11,315 bases of DNA from Lachnospiraceae bacterium (lineage in GTDB: Bacteria; Bacillota; Clostridia; Lachnospirales; Lachnospiraceae): the NCBI GenBank assembly GCA_024403585.1, contig JAKSRN010000042.1, positions 1-11,315 of the forward strand, written 5' to 3'. This document shows positions 1-6,725 of this stretch, piece after piece. The translations under genes and the position numbers were made by a program. The first letter of the stretch is position 1. Each line of letters starts with the position of its first letter. The notes beneath the pieces were generated by a model. That model saw only the letters and a list, made by a program, of their open reading frames with translations. It made no database searches and was not told the DNA's origin.

Positions 1-1203
1 GTTTATACAATCCTGGCGCCACAGATGTCACCGATCCACTTCAACATCCTGCAGCCAGCATTTAACACAAGCGGCTACAATCTGGAGATCCTTCAGAATG
101 ATTCCAAGCAGGCCGTTGATGTTGGTCTGAAATATGTAAACAACGATGCCTGCTATCCATCCCTGATGGTTGTAGGCCAGATCATGGAAGCCCTGCTTTC
201 CGGCAAGTACGACCTGAACAAGGTAGCTGTTATGTGTACCCAGACAGGCGGCGGCTGTCGTGCTTCCAACTACATCGGCTTTATCCGCCGTGCTCTGAAA
301 AAAGCCGGCATGTCCCAGATTCCGGTTATCTCCGTGAACTTAAGTGGTCTGGAGGAGAACCCTGGATTCAGCCTGGACGCTAAGACTGCCCTTCGAGCTG
401 TCTATGCAGCCGTATTCGGTGATATCCTGATGAAATGCATCTACCGCATGCGTCCTTACGAGAAGGTAAAGGGAACCACCAACAGACTCCATCAGAAATG
501 GGAAAATATCTGTATCGAATTTGTCAGCAGTCCGAAGATTTCCTTCCGTCGCTTCAATGCGATCTGCAAGACCATGATCCACGACTTCGACAGAATCCCG
601 ATCACAGACGAGAAGAAGCCACGTGTCGGTATCGTAGGAGAGATCCTGGTTAAGTTCCTTCCGGCAGCCAACAACCACCTGGCAGAACTTCTTGAGAAGG
701 AAGGCGCTGAGGCAGTTTGTCCTGACCTGATCGACTTCTTCATGTACAGCTTCTACAACGCTAACTTCAAGGCAAAACACCTTGGCGGAAGCAAGAAGAC
801 AGCAGTCCTCTGCAATGCCGGAATCAAAGCAATTGATATGCTTCGTTCAGCAGCGAACAAAGAGTTCGAGAAGAGTAAGCACTTTACTCCATCTGCTAAT
901 GTCAAAGATCTGGCAAGATACGCTTCACCGATCGTATCTGTAGGTAACCAGACCGGTGAGGGATGGTTCCTGACAGGCGAGATGATGGAGCTGATCCACA
1001 TGGGCGTGGAAAACATCGTATGTACACAGCCATTCGGCTGCCTGCCAAACCACATCGTAGGTAAGGGTGTAATCAAAGCCATCCGTAAGCAGTATCCGAA
1101 GGCAAACATTGTGGCCATCGACTTCGATCCGGGTGCATCAGAGGTTAACCAGCTGAACCGTATCAAGCTGATGCTGTCGACGGCGAATAAGAATCTGCAG
1201 TAA
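1..1203 (+). CDS. Acyl-CoA dehydratase activase-related protein, C-terminal part (partial, 5' end outside window)
   Basis: The frame is open from base 1, so the ATG at 25 is internal; about 400 C-terminal residues are visible. They resemble the C-terminal part of the large (over 1,000-residue) proteins annotated as CoA-substrate-specific enzyme activase or 2-hydroxyglutaryl-CoA dehydratase-related, in which ATP-binding activase modules precede a dehydratase-like (HgdB/BcrB-type) region. Visible landmarks are NDACYP, the cysteine pair in CTQTGGGC (nt 229-252), CTQPFGCLPNH (nt 1021-1053) and a closing DFDPGASEVNQLNR stretch. These conserved cysteines are plausible [4Fe-4S] ligands (family inference). 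The physiological substrate is unknown, since most members are uncharacterised, and no dehydratase subunit genes lie in the window. The gene is convergent with the flippase gene and ends just before a shared terminator. I am confident of the family and not of the reaction. Confidence 0.85.
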   Translation, partial: VYTILAPQMSPIHFNILQPAFNTSGYNLEILQNDSKQAVDVGLKYVNNDACYPSLMVVGQIMEALLSGKYDLNKVAVMCTQTGGGCRASNYIGFIRRALKKAGMSQIPVISVNLSGLEENPGFSLDAKTALRAVYAAVFGDILMKCIYRMRPYEKVKGTTNRLHQKWENICIEFVSSPKISFRRFNAICKTMIHDFDRIPITDEKKPRVGIVGEILVKFLPAANNHLAELLEKEGAEAVCPDLIDFFMYSFYNANFKAKHLGGSKKTAVLCNAGIKAIDMLRSAANKEFEKSKHFTPSANVKDLARYASPIVSVGNQTGEGWFLTGEMMELIHMGVENIVCTQPFGCLPNHIVGKGVIKAIRKQYPKANIVAIDFDPGASEVNQLNRIKLMLSTANKNLQ

Positions 1204-1207
1204 AAAA

Positions 1208-1245
1208 AAGCTTTAGTGTAAAATAGAAGCTTTAGTGTAAAAAAG
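1208..1245. repeat. Two tandem copies of a 19-bp unit
   Basis: The units at 1208-1226 and 1227-1245 match at 18 of 19 positions (core AAGCTTTAGTGTAAAA). They start 5 bases after the activase-like stop codon. The second copy runs into the left arm of the terminator hairpin. This looks like a simple local duplication. Confidence 0.8.
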
Positions 1246-1292
1246 AAGTGCGTCGCCCAACCGTTCATTGGCTGTGCGACGCACTTCTTTTT
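1240..1292. terminator. Bidirectional intrinsic terminator between convergent genes
   Basis: Bases 1240-1256 (AAAAAGAAGTGCGTCGC) are perfectly complementary to 1276-1292, giving a 17-bp stem. CCAA (1257-1260) and TTGG (1268-1271) can extend it inside the loop. The A-rich start of the left arm and T-rich end of the right arm give a U-tract in both directions. It lies between the plus-strand stop at 1203 and the minus-strand stop at 1329, so it can end both transcripts. Confidence 0.9.
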
Positions 1293-1328
1293 AATATGAT
1301 TTGATAATTGATGTGTATTTCGTTGACC

Positions 1329-2954
1329 CTATCGATAAATCCTGATCATTCTCAGCACCTTCACCAGCTTTGTTCCCATCGGGAATCGGCGCATCTCTTC
1401 TTCTGTGGTATGAGAAACCTTCACGTAGCTGACCATATATACCAGCATCGCCAGAACAATTGCAACACATACTGCAATAAACGGACGGTAGATCAGGCGG
1501 AAGAGCCCTTTATAAACAAGAACTGCCACAATACCCATGATCACGGATGCTGCCATCGGCTCTGCATAAGTCTTTCTGAACTCGTTCTTATGGCCAAGGT
1601 AACGCTTCATGGAGAAGGCGTTCAGCACACAATATACTACAGAGAACAGAATGTTGGCGATCATAACCGCATAGATATCCAGTCTAGGAACCAGGATCAG
1701 CAGCACAGCCAGTGCCACCAGGTTAAGACCAAGGGAAAATGCCGCATTGATCAGTGCGGTTCTCTGCTTTCCAATGGACTGCAGAACACTTCCTGTGATC
1801 GTAGCCAGCGCGGTAAATACAACATACAGGGTTCCGAACATCAGGATCTTTGCTGCCAGCTCTGAGGATGATGGGAAAAGTACACCCATGATCGGATAAG
1901 CCAGTACTGTCAGTCCCACCATGGCCGGAATGCAGATGAACATGGTCAGACGGATGGTTGTATTGATCTGCTTATTTGCTTCTTCATGATTGCCCAGTGC
2001 AAACTGACCGGAAACCTCCGGCATCAGAGCTGATGCACTTGCGGAAGCGATTGCCAGCGGAATATTGATCAGCGGAATATAGTAGTTACTGAACTCTCCA
2101 TAGGCTGCTGAGATGGCATCCGCATCGAATCCATGCAGATCCTGCAGGCTGGAGTAGAGGTAACTGTCCAGATATGTGCTGGCATTGTTAATAAAGGTTG
2201 TGAAGATGATCGGTGTCACCATCAGGAAGATGATTGAAAATACCTGTCCATAGGACTCCTCTTCCTTATGGGTATCACGTTTGATCCTCTTCCGGAAGAT
2301 ATTGCGATTCACCAGGTACACAAACAGCATGAAGATCAGACCTGTGATCACGCCTGCTGCTGTACCCATGGTTCCGCCCACCGCACCGTAGATCGCGCGG
2401 TCTGTGCCTCCCTGAGGAGCCAGATTTTTAACCAGAAGCCAGGCAGCCAGGATACTGACGATGGCATTCATGATCTGCTCGGCAATCTGTGAGATGGATG
2501 TCGGTGTCATGTTCTGGTGTGCCTGAAAATATCCACGGAAGACACCTAGAAGGGCTGACAGGAAAATAGTTGGTGCCAGGACACGAAGGGCCGGCAGTGC
2601 ATTCAGCTGATTCTGAGGCAGCAGGAAACGTCCCCCGAAAAATGCTACCAGTGCAGCAACACCACCCACTACAGCTGCATACATCAGTGCACCTCTGAAT
2701 ACCCTGTGTGCATTCTTATACTGCTTTAATGCCAGTCTCTCAGATACGATCTTGGATACTGCCATCGGAATACTGTAGGAAGAGATCAGGAGCAGGATGG
2801 AATAGAGGTTGCTGGCATAACCATAGTAACCCAGTCCAACGGAGCCCAGGATATCTCCCAGCGGTCTTCTGTAGAGAAGGCCGATCACCCTGGAGACCAT
2901 GGAAGCGATCATCAGGATGGAAGCATTTTTTACTAATGTATTTTTCTTACTCAT
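1329..2954 (-). CDS. MurJ/SpoVB-type polysaccharide biosynthesis flippase (MOP superfamily)
   Basis: This 541-residue multi-pass membrane protein starts SKKNTLVKNASILMIASMVS followed by RVIGLLYRRPLGDILG, the N-terminal pattern of the Firmicutes YtgP (MurJ)/SpoVB branch of the MOP exporters. Alternating hydrophobic blocks run along most of its length, consistent with about 14 membrane segments, and the length matches the family (roughly 520-550). Such proteins move undecaprenyl-linked peptidoglycan or polysaccharide precursors across the cytoplasmic membrane. The exact cargo (lipid II, a sporulation precursor or another glycan) cannot be read from sequence. It is the last gene of the hisHF-ung run, 139 nt after ung, with a repeat array between, and it ends at the bidirectional terminator. 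Only a weak purine-rich stretch precedes the ATG, with no clear GGAGG. Confidence 0.9.
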   Translation of the reverse strand: MSKKNTLVKNASILMIASMVSRVIGLLYRRPLGDILGSVGLGYYGYASNLYSILLLISSYSIPMAVSKIVSERLALKQYKNAHRVFRGALMYAAVVGGVAALVAFFGGRFLLPQNQLNALPALRVLAPTIFLSALLGVFRGYFQAHQNMTPTSISQIAEQIMNAIVSILAAWLLVKNLAPQGGTDRAIYGAVGGTMGTAAGVITGLIFMLFVYLVNRNIFRKRIKRDTHKEEESYGQVFSIIFLMVTPIIFTTFINNASTYLDSYLYSSLQDLHGFDADAISAAYGEFSNYYIPLINIPLAIASASASALMPEVSGQFALGNHEEANKQINTTIRLTMFICIPAMVGLTVLAYPIMGVLFPSSSELAAKILMFGTLYVVFTALATITGSVLQSIGKQRTALINAAFSLGLNLVALAVLLILVPRLDIYAVMIANILFSVVYCVLNAFSMKRYLGHKNEFRKTYAEPMAASVIMGIVAVLVYKGLFRLIYRPFIAVCVAIVLAMLVYMVSYVKVSHTTEEEMRRFPMGTKLVKVLRMIRIYR

Positions 2955-3012
2955 TGTTCTTATTCTTCTTATTCTTCTTTACTTAATCTTCTCTTTGTTC
3001 GCAAAGCGGACA

Positions 3013-3099
3013 GTTCCCTTTCGCCTGCCGTAAGCCCAGAAGTTCCATGCCGCCTGCTGTAAGACTAGAAGTTCCCTTCCGCCTGCTGTAAGTTTAGAT
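3013..3099. repeat. Three tandem 29-bp repeats between ung and the flippase gene
   Basis: Units at 3013-3041, 3042-3070 and 3071-3099 share the consensus GTTCC...CGCCTGCYGTAAG...AGA. Units 1 and 2 match at 23 of 29 positions, and units 2 and 3 at 24 of 29. The third unit includes the last codon and stop codon of ung. Copies are contiguous with no spacers, so this is not a CRISPR array. The rest of the 139-nt gap holds a short hairpin (2997-3002 with 3006-3011) and a CTTATT-rich stretch upstream of the flippase ATG. Confidence 0.85.
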
Positions 3100-3768
3100 A
3101 TTCTCGATCTGCCAGTCGATGGGGCGGAGCCCATTGCTCTGCAGATACTGGTTGGTGCGGGAAAATGGCTTACTTCCGAAAAATCCCCTGTAAGCGGAAA
3201 GCGGACTCGGATGCGGAGCCTCCAGCACCAGATGCTTTGGATTATGGATCATTGCCTTCTTCTGCTGGGCTGGTTTTCCCCAGAGAATGAAGACCATAGG
3301 ACGATCCTCTTCAGCAAGCACTTTGATCGCCGCGTCCGTAAAGTTTTCCCAGCCGATGCTCTTATGGGAATGTGCCTGATGTGCCCGAACGGTCAGCACG
3401 GTGTTCAGCATCAGAACTCCCTGACGGGCCCATTTTTCCAAATATCCGTTGTTGGGGATATAGCAGCCCAGATCATCCTCCATCTCCTTGTAGATGTTCA
3501 CAAGAGACGGCGGGATGGCCACTCCAGGCTTCACTGAAAAGCAAAGGCCGTGGGCCTGCCCCTCATCATGGTAAGGATCCTGTCCCAGAATCACCACCTT
3601 CACTTCTTCCAGCGGTGTAAAATGAAAAGCGTTGAACAAATCATCTGCAGGCGGGTAGATGGTTCTGGTCTGATACTCCGTACCCACCACTTCAAACAGT
3701 TTTTTATAATAGGGTTTTCTGAATTCTTCTTTCAAGGCCTGTGCCCAGTTTCCCTGAATTGGCGGCAT
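3094..3768 (-). CDS. ung: Uracil-DNA glycosylase, family 1
   Basis: This enzyme excises uracil from DNA, arising from cytosine deamination or dUMP misincorporation, and so starts base excision repair. The 224-residue protein has the standard length and the family-1 motifs: the water-activating loop GQDPYH at 62-67 (catalytic Asp64), LNTVLTVR at 121-128, and the DNA-intercalation loop [11 protein letters not shown] at 186-196 with its catalytic His186. The ATG is preceded by GGGAGGG (complement of 3778-3784) at 9 nt, which supports the start. It lies 30 nt downstream of hisF with no terminator between, so it is probably co-transcribed with hisHF. I see no functional reason for that link. The 3' end carries the third copy of a 29-bp repeat. 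Confidence 0.97.
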   Translation of the reverse strand: MPPIQGNWAQALKEEFRKPYYKKLFEVVGTEYQTRTIYPPADDLFNAFHFTPLEEVKVVILGQDPYHDEGQAHGLCFSVKPGVAIPPSLVNIYKEMEDDLGCYIPNNGYLEKWARQGVLMLNTVLTVRAHQAHSHKSIGWENFTDAAIKVLAEEDRPMVFILWGKPAQQKKAMIHNPKHLVLEAPHPSPLSAYRGFFGSKPFSRTNQYLQSNGLRPIDWQIENI

Positions 3769-3798
3769 CTTTGCATTCCCTCCCGGTACATCTTGAAC

Positions 3799-4560
3799 TT
3801 ACAACCTTACGGATACGTCCCTGTCACGAAGATAGGCTTTCAGATCGCGGATCTCCATCTCCTTGTAATGGAAGAGAGACGCAGCCAGAACAGCATCTGC
3901 CTTTCCTTCGGTCAATGCATCATAAAAATGCTCCATGGTTCCGGCACCACCGGAAGCAATAACAGGGATTCCTACTTCATCAGCGATCGTTCTGGTCAGC
4001 TCGATGTCATAACCAGCCTTGGTTCCGTCACAGTCCATACTGGTGAGAAGGATCTCTCCTGCGCCTAAAGAATAGGCTTTTTTCGCCCACTCTACCGCAT
4101 CGATTCCCATATCCACACGGCCGCCGTTTTTATAGATATTCCAACCGGAACCATCTGCTCTTCTCTTTGCATCGATGGCTACCACAACACACTGGCTTCC
4201 GAATTTCAGTGCAGCGTCTGTGATCAGCTGTGGATTCATGATTGCCGCAGAGTTTACGGAAATCTTATCTGCACCCTCACGGAGCAGCATCTTGAAATCA
4301 TCCACGGTACGGATACCGCCACCAACAGTAAACGGGATAAATACATTGGTAGCAACACGGCGTACCATATCCACTACAGTTCCTCTGTTATCACTGGATG
4401 CAGTGATATCCAGAAATACGACTTCATCTGCGCCTGCTTTATCATAAGCCTTCGCGATTTCTACCGGATCACCGGCATCTCTTAAATTAACGAAATTTAC
4501 ACCTTTTACAACACGTCCTGCATTCACATCCAGGCAGGGAATTACTCTTTTTGTAAACAT
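3799..4560 (-). CDS. hisF: Imidazole glycerol phosphate synthase, cyclase subunit HisF
   Basis: HisF is the (beta/alpha)8-barrel subunit that uses ammonia from HisH to convert PRFAR to imidazole glycerol phosphate and AICAR, linking histidine and purine synthesis. The 253-residue length is canonical. The two catalytic aspartates are present: Asp11 in IPCLDV and Asp130 in VVAIDAKR. Phosphate-binding and barrel motifs follow the family: TVGGGIR at 78-84, SVNSAA at 101-106, [12 protein letters not shown] at 174-185 and IASGGAG at 201-207. The ATG lies 3 nt after the hisH stop and uses a GGAAG-type site inside the hisH end, so the two are translationally coupled as expected for a 1:1 complex. No other his gene lies nearby in the window. 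All key residues are intact, so a diverged sugar-amidation role is less likely. Confidence 0.97.
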   Translation of the reverse strand: MFTKRVIPCLDVNAGRVVKGVNFVNLRDAGDPVEIAKAYDKAGADEVVFLDITASSDNRGTVVDMVRRVATNVFIPFTVGGGIRTVDDFKMLLREGADKISVNSAAIMNPQLITDAALKFGSQCVVVAIDAKRRADGSGWNIYKNGGRVDMGIDAVEWAKKAYSLGAGEILLTSMDCDGTKAGYDIELTRTIADEVGIPVIASGGAGTMEHFYDALTEGKADAVLAASLFHYKEMEIRDLKAYLRDRDVSVRL

Positions 4561-4563
4561 CTC

Positions 4564-5181
4564 TTACGCTTCCTTTCCCAGATCTGCAAAATTTTTCAGG
4601 ATCTTCAGTCCCACATCGGAGCTTTTCTCCGGATGGAACTGGCAGGCAAATACATTGTCCTTCTCCACTGACGCATGGATCAGGGTGCTGTACTCTGTTG
4701 TTGCCTTAACAATGGAAGGATCTTCCGCTTTCAGATAATAGGAGTGTACAAAGTACACATACGCCTGCTCATCGATTCCCGCAAAGAGTCGGCCGTTGTT
4801 CTGCAGGTGCAGAGAGTTCCATCCCATATGAGGAATCTTCAGGCCCTCCTTGTCAGGGATCCTTACGATCTCTCCCTTCAGGATTCCAAGGCCTTCCACT
4901 CCCGGTGCCTCCTCGCTTCTCTCAAAGAGGAGCTGAAGACCCAGACAGATTCCCAGGAAAGGAGTTCCCTTGGCAACGATCTCACGGATCACAGGAACCA
5001 GTTCATACCGGTTCAGATTCTGCATACAGTCTCCGAAATTTCCTACGCCCGGAAGGATAACCTTGTCCGCCCTCATAAGTGTCTCTTTATCCCTGGTGAG
5101 AACTACTTCTTCTCCCAAAAGCTGCAATGCCTTCTCGACACTCTTAATATTACCGGCATCGTAATCAATTAATGCAATCAT
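4564..5181 (-). CDS. hisH: Imidazole glycerol phosphate synthase, glutaminase subunit HisH
   Basis: HisH is a class-I glutamine amidotransferase that hydrolyses glutamine and channels ammonia into HisF. The triad is visible as Cys79 in GICLGLQLL, His183 and Glu185 in QFHPEKS; PGVGNFG at 44-50 supplies the oxyanion-strand region. I place the start at the ATG at 5181 (205 residues, MIALIDYDAGN), because GGAG (complement of 5190-5193) lies 8 nt upstream of it. The alternative ATG two codons earlier (5187) would leave only 2 nt. It is the first gene of the hisHF-ung-flippase run, preceded by a predicted promoter and a leader of about 100 nt. Its ribosome-binding site overlaps a perfect palindrome. 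The YerC-like repressor gene immediately upstream is a candidate regulator. Confidence 0.96.
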   Translation of the reverse strand: MIALIDYDAGNIKSVEKALQLLGEEVVLTRDKETLMRADKVILPGVGNFGDCMQNLNRYELVPVIREIVAKGTPFLGICLGLQLLFERSEEAPGVEGLGILKGEIVRIPDKEGLKIPHMGWNSLHLQNNGRLFAGIDEQAYVYFVHSYYLKAEDPSIVKATTEYSTLIHASVEKDNVFACQFHPEKSSDVGLKILKNFADLGKEA

Positions 5182-5189
5182 AGTCATAT

Positions 5190-5197
5190 CTCCATCC
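5190..5197 (-). promoter_or_regulatory. hisH ribosome-binding site that decides the start
   Basis: The minus strand reads GGATGGAG here, 8 nt (from its final GGAG) before the ATG at 5181 and only 2 nt before the ATG at 5187. Its first half lies in one arm of an 18-bp palindrome, so access may depend on RNA folding. Confidence 0.65.
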
Positions 5198-5215
5198 TGC
5201 CGGCAGGATGCCGGC
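5193..5215 (-). promoter_or_regulatory. Palindrome and repeated GCCGGC over the hisH translation-initiation region
   Basis: CATCCTGCCGGCAGGATG (5193-5210) is a perfect 18-bp palindrome. A second GCCGGC at 5210-5215 can pair with the one at 5199-5204 across a 5-nt loop. The mRNA could therefore form either a hairpin that ties up AGGATG of the ribosome-binding site or an upstream GCCGGC hairpin that leaves it free. The symmetry is seen directly; a regulatory switch is inference. Confidence 0.5.
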
Positions 5216-5290
5216 GTGTTATTATTGTATAAACCTCCACAGATCTAATGTACGATTGGACACGAGTTCCGCAGTACATCATATCATTTG

Positions 5291-5320
5291 ATTTTAGCAC
5301 ACAATCTTGTACACTGTAAA
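5291..5320 (-). promoter_or_regulatory. Predicted sigma-A promoter for hisHF-ung-flippase
   Basis: On the minus strand TTTACA (5315-5320) and TAAAAT (5291-5296) are 18 nt apart, with an extended -10 TG (TGCTAAAAT). Transcription would start near 5284, giving a leader of about 100 nt before hisH. The site follows directly after the yerC-like gene's terminator. The spacer contains a short symmetric element, ACAATCTTGT (5301-5310), a possible operator. In the leader, 5246-5253 and 5274-5281 can form an 8-bp stem with one GU pair. I see no T-box signature. Confidence 0.55.
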
Positions 5321-5326
5321 GAAGTG

Positions 5327-5366
5327 CAAAAAAGAGGATGTCTGTACCCTCTACAAACATCCTCTT
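5327..5366 (-). terminator. Intrinsic terminator of the yerC-like gene
   Basis: On the minus strand AAGAGGATGT (5357-5366) pairs perfectly with ACATCCTCTT (5332-5341). TGTA/TACA extends the stem inward past one mismatch. The right arm runs into a T tract, the complement of 5328-5333. It begins 16 nt past the stop codon and separates this gene from the hisHF promoter. Confidence 0.9.
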
Positions 5367-5382
5367 CTCACCTTTATTCTGT

Positions 5383-5685
5383 TTATTTGTGCTCATCAGA
5401 GTCTTTTATTCTTTCCAGAACCATATCGTATCCGTCATTGCCGTAGGTCAATGAGCGGTTTACGCGGCTGATTGTCGCTGTAGATGCACCTGTCTTTTCT
5501 GAAATATCCAGATATGTTCTTTTCTCGCGCAGCATCTTTGCAACCTCAAAGCGCTGTGCCAAAGAAATCAGTTCATTGACAGTACATATATCCTCAAAAA
5601 ATGTGTAGCATTCCTCTCTGTTCTGGAGACTGAGAATAGCGTCAAACAGTCGATCCATCTCCGGAGTGTGAATATCCTTACTCAT
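5383..5685 (-). CDS. TrpR-like transcriptional repressor, YerC/YecD family (candidate regulator of hisHF)
   Basis: This is a 100-residue all-helical protein with the layout of the TrpR-like YerC/YecD family: an N-terminal dimerisation segment (LFDAILSLQNREECYTFFED at 13-32, then CTVNELISLAQRFEVAKML at 34-52) followed by a helix-turn-helix around residues 57-80 (TYLDISEKTGASTATISRVN). Proteins of this family have been proposed as histidine-responsive regulators of his genes (HisR) in Firmicutes. I recall that from the comparative-genomics literature and cannot verify it here. The position next to hisHF fits. It has its own promoter and terminator, and GGGGG lies 6 nt before the ATG. The family assignment is firm; the target and effector are inferred. 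Confidence 0.88.
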   Translation of the reverse strand: MSKDIHTPEMDRLFDAILSLQNREECYTFFEDICTVNELISLAQRFEVAKMLREKRTYLDISEKTGASTATISRVNRSLTYGNDGYDMVLERIKDSDEHK

Positions 5686-5715
5686 ATTGCGCCCCCTTAA
5701 TAAAGTATTGTATAT

Positions 5716-5744
5716 ATTTTAGCACAGGACTATAACCGAGTCAA
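5716..5744 (-). promoter_or_regulatory. Predicted sigma-A promoter for the yerC-like gene
   Basis: On the minus strand TTGACT (5739-5744) and TAAAAT (5716-5721) are separated by 17 nt with an extended -10 TG. The -35 lies inside the last codons of ribF. The 11 bases TGTGCTAAAAT are identical to the block at the hisH promoter. No terminator separates ribF from this gene, so readthrough from the infB operon is also possible. Confidence 0.6.
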
Positions 5745-6689
5745 TGAAGGGCTGGGTGCGGACATTCTTCTCACAGCCAGATCCCTGGCCTCCTTAATAT
5801 CCGAATCCAGCTGTTTCTTCAATTCCTCCAGCGAAGCAAATTTCTTCTCCGGTCTTCTGAAGGAAAGCAGCTGTACACGTGCCTCTTTTCCATAGAGATC
5901 TCCGCTGAAGAAAAGCAGATGGGTCTCAATCCCCATGACCTTGTTTCCCTGAACAGTGGGCTTTGTACCTACATTGCTGATTCCGTCATATTCTCTTCCA
6001 TCTACCAGTGTTTTCGACAGATATACTCCTTTTGGCGGAAGCAGCTTGCTTGCTTCGGGAATCTGGTTGATCGTCGGAAAGCCAAGGGTATGACCGATAT
6101 GATTGCCATGGACGATCTCACCCTTTACAGAATACGGATTGCCCAGCAGTTCTGTCACCTTCTCCATATGGCCCAGAGTCAATTCTTCTCTGACATAGGT
6201 ACTGCTGATGTCGCGTCTTCCGTCCTTCTCTTTCTCTTCCACACGAATCTCAAGATTCAGCTCTTCTCCCAGCTTACAGAGCAGTGCAGCATCTCCACGG
6301 CGCTGTTTTCCAAAATGAAAATCCTTGCCGATCACGAGAGATCTGGCATGCATCTTCCCGATCAGGATCTCTTTGACAAAGTCCTCCGGTTCCATGTTTT
6401 TGATCTCATCTGTAAAGGGACATTCCACCAGATAGTCCAGTCCCATCTTTTCCAGTTTTAACCTGCGTTCCTCATTAGTCATAAGGAGCAGATGTCTGCT
6501 CATACCCAGTTTCACCTGAGGAGACACATCAAAGGTAAAGACTGCTGTTTTCCAGTCATTCTTTTCCCCGATCTGCTGCACCAGACGGATCAGCTTCTGA
6601 TGTCCCTTATGGACGCCATCAAACTTCCCCAGGGTAATGACGCAAGGGGAAAGGGTATTCAGCTCTTTCAGATCAGTAATATATTTCAA
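5730..6689 (-). CDS. ribF: Bifunctional riboflavin kinase / FAD synthetase, TTG start
   Basis: RibF phosphorylates riboflavin to FMN and then adenylylates FMN to FAD. At 319 residues it has both modules. The N-terminal nucleotidyltransferase has GKFDGVHKGH at 21-30 (the HxGH-type nucleotide-binding site) and ISSTYVR at 161-167. The C-terminal flavokinase has HGNHIGHTLGFPTIN at 194-208, NVGTKPT at 239-245 and the catalytic Glu in MGIETHLL (252-259). The start codon is TTG (complement of 6687-6689), with AGAGGA about 8 nt upstream; no ATG lies nearby in frame. It follows truB after 36 nt, the usual truB-ribF pairing in Firmicutes. Its last codons contain the -35 element of the next gene. No FMN riboswitch is seen in front of it. 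Confidence 0.96.
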   Translation of the reverse strand: MKYITDLKELNTLSPCVITLGKFDGVHKGHQKLIRLVQQIGEKNDWKTAVFTFDVSPQVKLGMSRHLLLMTNEERRLKLEKMGLDYLVECPFTDEIKNMEPEDFVKEILIGKMHARSLVIGKDFHFGKQRRGDAALLCKLGEELNLEIRVEEKEKDGRRDISSTYVREELTLGHMEKVTELLGNPYSVKGEIVHGNHIGHTLGFPTINQIPEASKLLPPKGVYLSKTLVDGREYDGISNVGTKPTVQGNKVMGIETHLLFFSGDLYGKEARVQLLSFRRPEKKFASLEELKKQLDSDIKEARDLAVRRMSAPSPSLTRL

Positions 6690-6725
6690 CTCTTTGTTCC
6701 TCTATTCTTTATCCTTGGCAGAAGT

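Noticed and set aside
3013..3099. CRISPR array
   Set aside because: The 29-bp units are contiguous with no spacers, only three copies exist, and no cas genes are near.
5182..5284. T-box or histidine attenuator in the hisH leader
   Set aside because: No T-box core sequence, no His-codon-rich leader peptide and no terminator hairpin directly ahead of hisH were found.
5184..5396. Minus-strand 70-codon open frame between the yerC-like gene and hisH
   Set aside because: It runs through the yerC-like terminator, the predicted hisH promoter and the palindrome, has no recognisable protein pattern, and starts inside the yerC-like coding end.
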